NCBI GenBank assembly: GCA_009668925.1
Contig: SBEK01000226.1
Span: 1-5,241 of the forward strand
Length of the DNA: 5,241 nucleotides
Reading direction: 5' to 3'
Source: Deltaproteobacteria bacterium
GTDB taxonomy: Bacteria > Desulfobacterota > Syntrophia > Syntrophales > Smithellaceae
The position numbers and the translations under genes were made by a program. Below are positions 1 through 5,241 of the stretch, piece by piece; positions within the stretch are counted from its first letter, which is position 1; every line of letters begins with the position of its first letter. A model generated the notes under the pieces. It was not told where the DNA came from. It did no database searches and worked only from the letters and a program-made list of their open reading frames with translations.

Positions 1-75
1 CGCATCATGATCGCCCGCCAGGGCAATCTGGAGCAGAAGAAGAAACTGGCCAAAACCATCGCCGGTATTCAGTAA
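1..75 (+). CDS. 3' end of an unidentified protein-coding gene (partial)
   Basis: The first reading frame is open from the window edge to a TAA at 73-75 and gives only the last 24 residues of a protein, ending KKKLAKTIAGIQ. The tail is basic and looks like an amphipathic helix, but it carries no recognisable family motif, so I assign no function. It is treated as a real gene end because the stop is followed within 20 bases by a strong intrinsic terminator, which is where a transcription unit ending here would be expected to stop. It is on the same strand as the two genes that follow, but the terminator and the promoter after it suggest it belongs to a separate transcription unit. Confidence 0.6.
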   Translation, partial: RIMIARQGNLEQKKKLAKTIAGIQ

Positions 76-93
76 GAAAAGAAATAGTATACA

Positions 94-138
94 AAATATA
101 CAGGGCGGCCGATCCCGGCTTCCCTGTATATTTCTTTT
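94..138 (+). terminator. Rho-independent terminator after the upstream partial gene
   Basis: A perfect 12-bp inverted repeat, AAATATACAGGG (94-105) and CCCTGTATATTT (122-133), encloses a second short stem, GCCG (108-111) with CGGC (116-119), around a 4-base loop. The two stems stack with only one mismatch and one G-T pair between them. The 3' arm runs directly into a T-rich stretch, TTTCTTTT. The A-rich sequence on the 5' side means the structure might also work on the opposite strand. It lies between the stop at 75 and the promoter at 205, separating the two transcription units. Confidence 0.85.
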
Positions 139-204
139 GAAATCAATCACTTTCAGTTCATCTCCCTTCATTCAAGCCGACACGACTCTGACGACAATAA
201 TCAG

Positions 205-234
205 TTGACTTGCCACTTGTTTCTTCTGTATATT
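205..234 (+). promoter_or_regulatory. Sigma70-type promoter of the AOR/alcohol dehydrogenase gene
   Basis: A -35 box TTGACT (205-210, 5 of 6 matches to TTGACA) and a -10 box TATATT (229-234, 5 of 6 matches to TATAAT) are separated by 18 bases. Transcription would start near 240-242, giving a short leader of about 33 bases before the ATG at 275. The position between a terminator and a strong ribosome binding site fits well. I see no convincing operator palindrome overlapping it. The start has not been mapped experimentally. Confidence 0.7.
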
Positions 235-262
235 CTTGGAAACGAATTATGTTTTTTATAAC

Positions 263-270
263 AAAGGAGG
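263..270 (+). promoter_or_regulatory. Ribosome binding site that fixes the fusion gene start
   Basis: AAAGGAGG is a near-ideal Shine-Dalgarno sequence ending 4 bases before the ATG at 275. It decides the start: an in-frame TTG at 236 would add 13 residues, but it lies upstream of this site, within the predicted promoter and transcription start region, and lacks its own ribosome binding site. Confidence 0.88.
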
Positions 271-274
271 TTTC

Positions 275-3121
275 ATGAAAATCCTGCGCGTGTCCATGAA
301 CAATCATCGAATTGCTTTTGAGGATCTGCCGACGAACTGGGCTTACCTGGGCGGCAGCGCCCTCATCGCCAAGATTCTTAACAAGGAAGTGCCGCCTTCC
401 TGTGATCCCCTGGGACGGGAAAACAAACTGGTCGTCGCCTGCGGCCCCCTCGCCGGCACGCGGGCGCCGCAGTTGGGACGTGTTTCCGTCGGCGCCAAAA
501 GCCCGCTCACACAAGGAATCAAGGAGGCGAACTCGGGAGGACCGGCCGGACAGTATCTCGACCGGCTCGGCTTGCGAGCAATCATTCTTGAACAGGCGCC
601 GGACGACGGCAAGCTCTATACTCTGTTCATCACCAAGGACAAAGCGGAACTCATCTCTGCCGAAGAATTTCGCGGCCTGAAAAATTACGATCTCGTCTCG
701 GCGCTCCACAAGAAATATTCTGACAAAGTGGCGATCATTTCCACTGGTCTGGCGGGGGAACGCCAGTATAAAGGAGCTTCGGTTTCGCTTACCGATATTT
801 TCGGCGATCCTTCACGAAATGCCGCGCGCGGCGGCCTGGGCGCCGTAATGGGCTCTAAGGGGCTCAAAGCCATTATTCTTGATCCTGCGGGAACGGAACA
901 AGTGAAGATTGCCGATCAGGAGGCCTTCCGCAAAACCGTTCGGGAATGGGCGGATGTTCTGAAGCACGACGTCAGCATCAGCCTTTATTCCCGTTTCGGC
1001 ACTCCGTTTGCGATCAGCAACTCCGCCGGACACGGTTCTCTGCCGGCGATGAATTATCGCTCCGGACAACCGGAAAACTTTGTCGCCGTGAGCGGCAACA
1101 ATATCCAGAAAATTCTTTTCGAACGCGGCGGCAAAATGCATGGTTGCATGCCAGGTTGTCTGGTGCAGTGCTCCATCATTTACCCAGACAAGGACGGCAA
1201 GAAGATCTGCGCAGCTTATGAGTATGAAAACATCGCGCTTCTGGGAACCAACCTGGGCATTACCGATAATGACGCTATCGCCCGCCTGAAATTCCTGTGC
1301 GATGACATTGGACTCGATGCCATTGAAACAGGCAGTGCCCTGGGGGTGGCCGCCGAAGCCGGCAAGATGAAATGGGGAGACGCGCTTGGCGCAGAAAAGC
1401 TTTTCGCGGAAATTGAAAAGGAAACTCCCTTGGGTTTTGCGCTGGCCAATGGCGTTGTAACCACGGCGCGATTTCTCAATATCGACCGCGTTCCGGCCTT
1501 CAAGGGACAGGCCCTGCCCGCGCATGATCCGCGTGCGGTGAAAGGCACCGGCGTGACGTATTTTTCTTCGCCGATGGGCGCGGATCACACCGCCGGCCTC
1601 ACCTATCGTCAGCCCAAGGAGAAGAAAGAACAAATCCAGACATCACTGGCCACACAGATCAAGGCGGCTGCCTGTGACGCATTCGGCTATTGTCTCAATT
1701 CCGTGCCGGGTGAATCCGTTTACCCGTTTTTTGCAGCGTTGATGAACGCCCGCTATGGCCTCAATTTGACGGAAGCGGACATCATCGGCGTCGCGAAGGA
1801 AGCATTGCGTGATCAACTGGCCTTCAATGAAAAGGCGCAGTTCAGTAAAATAGATACGACGATCCCGGCCTTCTTCCGCGAGGAGCTCATCGCGCCGACC
1901 AGCGCTGTTTTCGATGTCGATGAAAATGAAGTCAAGAATCTGTGGAAGGGACTGGACGCCTTCAAAGAAAGGGAAAAAATCTGGGAAATCCGTATTCCGC
2001 CGATGCCCGATTTGCTGATGGGAGAAGGGGTCGCCCGGAGTATGGGCAAGAAGATCAGAGAACTGAAAGTGACCAAGCTCTTCCTGGTCACGGATCCTTT
2101 CATGTTCAAAAGCGGGCGGGCGACGGAAATCGCCGACATTCTCAAGAGAAGCGGTATCGAAACAGAGATTTTTGCCCAAGTCGAGCCGGACCCGCCCATT
2201 GAGCTCATTGAACGGGCAGGCGAACTCTATAAGGAAAAAGGCTGCAACGGCATTTTCGGGCTCGGCGGCGGCAGTTCTCTGGACACCGCTAAAACGCTGG
2301 GTTTGCGCGTCACGCATCCAGGCGATCTTCGTGAGTACGAAGGTCTTGTCGGCGGCGGCGGCAAAATCAAACCGATCTTTCCACCGATCATCTGTATGCC
2401 GACAACCTCCGGCACAGGCAGCGAGGTCAATCCCTGTGCGGTTCTGACCGATAAAGCCCGTGACTTAAAATTTGTCCTGATGAGCAACAACTTCATTCCC
2501 AAACTGGCTGTCGTTGATCCGCAGTTCACTAAAACGATGCCGCCCGGTCTCACCATTGAATCCGGGATTGACGCATTGTCGCACTGCATTGAAGGGAGCG
2601 TATCCCTGGCCACGCCTTACCATCCCTATTTCGAATCCAAAGCCCTCTTTGGCGTCAAGCTCATCGGGCGAAGTTTGATTACAGCATACAGAGATCCCGA
2701 CAACATGCGCGCGCGGACGGATATGTGCATGGCGGCCATTTGCGGCGGTCTGGCCTTTCTCAAGGGGCTGGGGCTGGGACATGCGCTCACCCATGCCATC
2801 GGCGCCCACTATCACCTGCCGCATGGCCGTGCCGCGATCTTCGGTCTTCTGGGCTTCGTAATGGCCAATAAGGAAACATGTAAAGACGCGTTTATGGACA
2901 TGGCCTATCTGATTAACCGCTCCGACGATCTGGAATCGGCTCTGCGATGGCTCTATGGCGAGCTGAATATCGACCTCAGACTCAAAGCCCACGGGATCAC
3001 AAAGGAAGCCATCAAGGAGATTGCCTTTTACACCTCCCGGGACGCCGTCAATATGGCGACAGACCCCACGTCCCCCAGTCAGCAAAAAATTCTGGAAGTA
3101 CTTATGTCGATGTATGAATAA
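275..3121 (+). CDS. Fused aldehyde:ferredoxin oxidoreductase / iron-containing alcohol dehydrogenase
   Basis: A 948-residue protein holding two complete enzymes. Residues 1 to about 560 are a tungsten/molybdopterin AOR. Its N-terminal domain has NSGGP (86-90) and RGGLGAVMGSKGLKAI (185-200). Cysteines 291, 295 and 299 together with C473 are the likely [4Fe-4S] ligands. The pterin-binding motifs are DDIGLD (343-348) and DAFGYC (468-473). E316 or E318 and H438 (in GADHT) are candidate active-site residues by comparison with Pyrococcus AOR. Residues from about 570 to 948 are a full-length Fe-ADH. It has the NAD(P)-binding GGGSSLDTAK (664-673), PTTSGTGSE (709-717), metal ligands D766, H770, H836 and H850, and the catalytic-region H840. 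The AOR half interconverts acid and aldehyde with ferredoxin, and the Fe-ADH half interconverts aldehyde and alcohol with NAD(P)H. There is no signal peptide or membrane segment, so it is probably cytoplasmic. No motif is broken, so both halves look active. Direction, substrate and metal (W or Mo) cannot be told from sequence, and one half could have a specialised substrate. Confidence 0.93.
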   Translation: MKILRVSMNNHRIAFEDLPTNWAYLGGSALIAKILNKEVPPSCDPLGRENKLVVACGPLAGTRAPQLGRVSVGAKSPLTQGIKEANSGGPAGQYLDRLGLRAIILEQAPDDGKLYTLFITKDKAELISAEEFRGLKNYDLVSALHKKYSDKVAIISTGLAGERQYKGASVSLTDIFGDPSRNAARGGLGAVMGSKGLKAIILDPAGTEQVKIADQEAFRKTVREWADVLKHDVSISLYSRFGTPFAISNSAGHGSLPAMNYRSGQPENFVAVSGNNIQKILFERGGKMHGCMPGCLVQCSIIYPDKDGKKICAAYEYENIALLGTNLGITDNDAIARLKFLCDDIGLDAIETGSALGVAAEAGKMKWGDALGAEKLFAEIEKETPLGFALANGVVTTARFLNIDRVPAFKGQALPAHDPRAVKGTGVTYFSSPMGADHTAGLTYRQPKEKKEQIQTSLATQIKAAACDAFGYCLNSVPGESVYPFFAALMNARYGLNLTEADIIGVAKEALRDQLAFNEKAQFSKIDTTIPAFFREELIAPTSAVFDVDENEVKNLWKGLDAFKEREKIWEIRIPPMPDLLMGEGVARSMGKKIRELKVTKLFLVTDPFMFKSGRATEIADILKRSGIETEIFAQVEPDPPIELIERAGELYKEKGCNGIFGLGGGSSLDTAKTLGLRVTHPGDLREYEGLVGGGGKIKPIFPPIICMPTTSGTGSEVNPCAVLTDKARDLKFVLMSNNFIPKLAVVDPQFTKTMPPGLTIESGIDALSHCIEGSVSLATPYHPYFESKALFGVKLIGRSLITAYRDPDNMRARTDMCMAAICGGLAFLKGLGLGHALTHAIGAHYHLPHGRAAIFGLLGFVMANKETCKDAFMDMAYLINRSDDLESALRWLYGELNIDLRLKAHGITKEAIKEIAFYTSRDAVNMATDPTSPSQQKILEVLMSMYE

Positions 3122-3126
3122 AGGGC

Positions 3127-3156
3127 CTATTAGGCTGTAGGCTATTAGACTGTAGG
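3127..3156. repeat. 15-bp tandem direct repeat in the intergenic gap
   Basis: Two adjacent copies, CTATTAGGCTGTAGG (3127-3141) and CTATTAGACTGTAGG (3142-3156), differ at one base. They begin 6 bases after the fusion gene stop. The second copy overlaps the left arm of the hairpin at 3152. A third copy with two differences occurs at 5227-5241. The function is unknown; placement in two intergenic gaps suggests a dispersed genomic repeat. Confidence 0.85.
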
Positions 3157-3216
3157 GAACGGTCGCGATAACCTAACCACCTGAAGGTGGCACGAAGTCA
3201 CACGGCCGTTCCCTAC
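3152..3216. repeat. Large imperfect inverted repeat (hairpin) upstream of the acyl-CoA dehydrogenase gene
   Basis: GTAGGGAACGGTCG (3152-3165) pairs with CGGCCGTTCCCTAC (3203-3216) over 14 positions with a single G-T pair. Inside it, a second hairpin forms from CCACC (3177-3181) and GGTGG (3186-3190) around TGAA. No T-run follows on either strand, so it does not look like an intrinsic terminator. It ends about 3 bases before the AAAGGAG ribosome binding site. It could be a dispersed palindromic element, an mRNA-processing or stabilising structure between two co-transcribed genes, or a leader structure affecting translation. These are not distinguishable here. Confidence 0.8.
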
Positions 3217-3218
3217 GC

Positions 3219-3225
3219 AAAGGAG
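3219..3225 (+). promoter_or_regulatory. Ribosome binding site of the acyl-CoA dehydrogenase gene
   Basis: AAAGGAG lies 5 bases before the ATG at 3231 and supports that start. It lies only 2 bases beyond the right arm of the 3152-3216 hairpin, so folding of the leader could affect ribosome access. Confidence 0.85.
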
Positions 3226-3230
3226 ACAAT

Positions 3231-5066
3231 ATGGAATTCAGATATGACGTCAGGGATTTGAAGTTTATCCTGAAGGAGTGGCTGCCGACGGGGGAGGTGC
3301 TGGAATGCGAGCGGTTTGCGGGCAATTTTACCCTGGATGACGTGGACATGCTGCTCAATGAGGGCTACAAGGTATCGAAGGAGATCGTAAACCCGATTAA
3401 CGCGCCGGGAGACAAGATCGGCGTGAAACTGGAAAAAGGGGTGGTGACCCCTGTTCCGGGCTTCCGGGAAGCCTACCAATTTTTGCAGCAAAACGGCTGG
3501 GGGTCCTCGAGCGAATGCATCAAGGTGGAAACCGGCATGCCCCTGATTTTGTATAAGGCCAATGCCGAGATCAATACGGCGGCCTGCCCGGCATTGACCT
3601 CGTGCGTGAAGCTGACGTCGGGTGCGGCTAATTTGATTTTGCGCTTCGGCAGACAAGAAGACCAGGACCGGTTCATTCCGAAGATGCTCGACGGTTCGTG
3701 GCAGGGGACCATGTGCTTGACCGAACCGAACTTCGGTTCGGATACGGGCGATATCATTACGAGATCTTATCCGACGGATGATCCCCGGATCTGGAAGATC
3801 AAAGGCACGAAGATGTTCATCACCGCCGGGGACCAGGGAACGGGAGATAATACCATTCATCTGGTGCTGGCCAGACCTCAGGGAGGGGCCGCGGGCTCCC
3901 CCGGCATCGGCCTGTATATCGTTCCGAAGTACTGGGTGAATGAAGACGGCTCGGTGGGGGACGGGAACGATGTCACCACCGTCGGCCTGGAGCACAAGAT
4001 GGGATTGCACGCCCAGGCGACGGCCCTGCTGAACTTCGGCGATGACGACAACTGCCGCGGCATCATGCTGGGCCCGGCGCCGGATGCGAAGGGCTTTTCC
4101 CAGGGACTGGCCATGATGTTCCACATGATGAACGAATCGCGCATCGGCACGGGGCATAATGCCAACACCCAGGGAGCGGCGGCGTACTATTTTGCCGCCC
4201 AGTACGCCACCGAGCGCATCCAGGGAAGACCCTTCGGCGTCAAGGGAGCCGAAAGAGTCCCGATTATCAAGCATGAAGACATCCGCAGAATGCTTTTGGA
4301 CATGAAGGCCCATGTGGAAGGCATCCGGGCCATGATCTTTAAGGGATTCTACTATCTGGACATCGAGAACAACTCTTCCGATAAAGAAAAAGCAAAGAAA
4401 TACGCTTCCTTTGCCGAGATTCTCACGCCGCTGGTCAAGTGCTACGGGAGTGAAGCCAGTTTGGGTGTCATCGCCCAGGCGATCCAGGTTTTAGGCGGTG
4501 TGGGTTACACGCAGGAATACCCGGTGGAGCAGTACCTGAGAGACTCCAAGATCCTGACCATCTGGGAGGGAACATCCTTTATCCATGCCAATGACCTGAT
4601 TGGCCGGAAGATGCGGATGAAGGAAGGGGCGGCCTTTGGGGCCTGGATGAAGGACATCAAAGATTTTATCGAGGCGAACAAAAGCAATGCAGCCTTTGAA
4701 AAGGAAATGAAGAATCTGGCCGGAGCTTATGAAGCTGCCGAAGAAGTGAAAGCCACTTACGACGGCTGGTATTTGAACATGGCCGCGAAAAGGCAGTTGA
4801 TTCCTCTTTATGCCATTAAAGCGTTGTTTGTTTTTGCCGAAGTGTACGTGGCGATGTGTCTTTTGGATCAGGCCCGGATCGCCGCACAGAAAGCGGCCGG
4901 TTTAAAACCGGGGGACGGCGACTACGCATACTACCAGGGCAAGATTGCCTCGGCCAGATACTATGCCAACAACATTCTGCCGAATGTCCCCATGCTGGCG
5001 GCGCTGATCAAGAGCGAGGAGGACACGGTGCTCACCTGTCCGGAGGAAGCGTTGGTGGTCAGTTAG
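3231..5066 (+). CDS. Long-form (about 600-residue) acyl-CoA dehydrogenase
   Basis: A 611-residue flavoprotein that should oxidise an acyl-CoA to the 2,3-enoyl-CoA, passing electrons from FAD to electron-transfer flavoprotein. It is about 200 residues longer than classical 380-residue acyl-CoA dehydrogenases and matches the group that carries an extra C-terminal domain (roughly 465-605 here), which includes DmdC-like enzymes. Visible motifs are CLTEPNFGSD (162-171) and GTKMFITAGDQG (192-203) in the middle FAD/substrate domain, QVLGGVGYTQEYPVEQYLRD (419-438), and IWEGT (444-448), where E446 is the expected catalytic base. There is no signal peptide, so it is likely cytoplasmic. The start is fixed by AAAGGAG 5 bases upstream. 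It follows the AOR/Fe-ADH gene by 109 bases with no clear terminator between, so co-transcription is possible, and no good separate promoter was found. Substrate cannot be predicted: chain length, branching or thioether substrates all occur in this group. Confidence 0.93.
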   Translation: MEFRYDVRDLKFILKEWLPTGEVLECERFAGNFTLDDVDMLLNEGYKVSKEIVNPINAPGDKIGVKLEKGVVTPVPGFREAYQFLQQNGWGSSSECIKVETGMPLILYKANAEINTAACPALTSCVKLTSGAANLILRFGRQEDQDRFIPKMLDGSWQGTMCLTEPNFGSDTGDIITRSYPTDDPRIWKIKGTKMFITAGDQGTGDNTIHLVLARPQGGAAGSPGIGLYIVPKYWVNEDGSVGDGNDVTTVGLEHKMGLHAQATALLNFGDDDNCRGIMLGPAPDAKGFSQGLAMMFHMMNESRIGTGHNANTQGAAAYYFAAQYATERIQGRPFGVKGAERVPIIKHEDIRRMLLDMKAHVEGIRAMIFKGFYYLDIENNSSDKEKAKKYASFAEILTPLVKCYGSEASLGVIAQAIQVLGGVGYTQEYPVEQYLRDSKILTIWEGTSFIHANDLIGRKMRMKEGAAFGAWMKDIKDFIEANKSNAAFEKEMKNLAGAYEAAEEVKATYDGWYLNMAAKRQLIPLYAIKALFVFAEVYVAMCLLDQARIAAQKAAGLKPGDGDYAYYQGKIASARYYANNILPNVPMLAALIKSEEDTVLTCPEEALVVS

Positions 5067-5193
5067 TCCGGCATCGGAAACCGCCCGGATACTTCGTTGC
5101 GCCTCAGCCCGGTTTGCTGCGGCGTACATTAAAAGTACGCCTCACCTCCCGGGCCTCGCGCGCCTCGTCTCCGGAGCGTTTTGCAATGCCGGA
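5067..5193. repeat. Nested inverted repeats after the acyl-CoA dehydrogenase gene
   Basis: This gap holds GGCGTAC (5121-5127) and GTACGCC (5135-5141) around the loop ATTAAAA. They are enclosed by GCCCGG (5107-5112) with CCGGGC (5149-5154), and more distantly by TCCGGCAT (5067-5074) with ATGCCGGA (5186-5193). The short motif CGCCTC occurs three times (5100, 5138, 5161). The structure starts directly after the stop codon. It lacks a T-run after the central stem, so it is more like a REP-type or non-autonomous palindromic element than a simple terminator, though a role at the 3' end of the mRNA is possible. Confidence 0.6.
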
Positions 5194-5226
5194 AATTTTG
5201 CGACGCTTAAGAAAGAAGGTTGTATA

Positions 5227-5241
5227 CTGTTAAGCTGTAGG
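5227..5241. repeat. Third copy of the 15-bp intergenic repeat, at the window edge
   Basis: CTGTTAAGCTGTAGG matches the first copy at 3127-3141 in 13 of 15 positions. The window ends exactly here, so it cannot be seen whether a tandem copy and hairpin follow as they do at 3142-3216. The stretch 5194-5226 just before it shows no gene, only a weak promoter-like sequence. Confidence 0.65.

Noticed and set aside
236..274. TTG at 236 as an upstream start for the fusion protein
   Set aside because: It sits at the predicted transcription start region with no ribosome binding site, whereas the ATG at 275 has AAAGGAGG at proper distance and begins with a typical AOR N-terminus.
158..709. Minus-strand open frame spanning the promoter region and the start of the fusion gene
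   Set aside because: It runs through the promoter, the ribosome binding site and conserved AOR N-terminal sequence, and has no recognisable product.
812..1633. Minus-strand open frame opposite the AOR domain, along with similar ones at 1643-2317 and 2465-3085
   Set aside because: These are overlapped completely by the fusion gene, lack family motifs, and arise from codon bias on the real strand.
3127..3156. CRISPR-like array
   Set aside because: Only two adjacent 15-bp copies with no spacers, and no cas genes. This is a simple tandem repeat.
3152..3216. Intrinsic terminator between the two complete genes
   Set aside because: The stem is long enough, but no T-run follows on either strand and the right arm leads straight into a ribosome binding site.
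3213..4313. 366-codon open frame on the minus strand opposite the acyl-CoA dehydrogenase gene
   Set aside because: It lies wholly opposite a well-supported gene with all family motifs, has no recognisable domain, and its composition (rich in R, H, G and Q) is typical of an antisense shadow in moderately GC-rich coding sequence.
5198..5228. Possible promoter TTGCGA (5198-5203) and TATACT (5223-5228) for a gene beyond the window
   Set aside because: The spacer is 19 bases, the -35 box is weak, and no downstream gene is visible to support it. It remains possible but is not called.
4856..5233. Plus-strand 125-codon frame running from inside the acyl-CoA dehydrogenase gene to near the window end
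   Set aside because: Most of it is out of frame with conserved coding sequence and the rest crosses palindromic repeat DNA; there is no ribosome binding site and no family resemblance.

Overview
This window looks like a bacterial chromosome segment from an anaerobe. The two complete genes, both on the plus strand, encode a tungsten/molybdopterin aldehyde:ferredoxin oxidoreductase (AOR) fused to an iron-dependent alcohol dehydrogenase (Fe-ADH), and a long (611-residue) acyl-CoA dehydrogenase. AOR enzymes are oxygen-sensitive and ferredoxin-linked, and long acyl-CoA dehydrogenases are abundant in fatty- and aromatic-acid degrading deltaproteobacteria. A Syntrophus/Smithella-type syntroph or a related deltaproteobacterium is my best guess, but this is inference from gene content and not proven by the sequence.

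Layout: bases 1-75 are the 3' end of an unidentified plus-strand gene, closed by a strong hairpin with a T-rich 3' side (94-138) that should terminate transcription. A well-formed sigma70-type promoter (205-234) follows, then a strong ribosome binding site and the AOR/Fe-ADH fusion gene (275-3121). The 109-base gap to the next gene contains a 15-bp tandem direct repeat and a large imperfect hairpin ending just before the ribosome binding site of the acyl-CoA dehydrogenase gene (3231-5066). The last 175 bases carry no convincing gene. They hold nested inverted repeats and, at the very edge, another copy of the 15-bp repeat.

How the genes may work together (inference): AOR interconverts a carboxylic acid and an aldehyde with ferredoxin, and Fe-ADH interconverts the aldehyde and an alcohol with NAD(P)H. 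Fusing them would let one polypeptide connect acid and alcohol without releasing the aldehyde, while coupling the ferredoxin and nicotinamide pools. The acyl-CoA dehydrogenase acts on the CoA-activated form of an acid. No acyl-CoA synthetase or CoA transferase is visible here, so any link between the two genes is positional only. The most noteworthy items are the two-enzyme fusion and the family of short intergenic repeats and hairpins around the acyl-CoA dehydrogenase gene.
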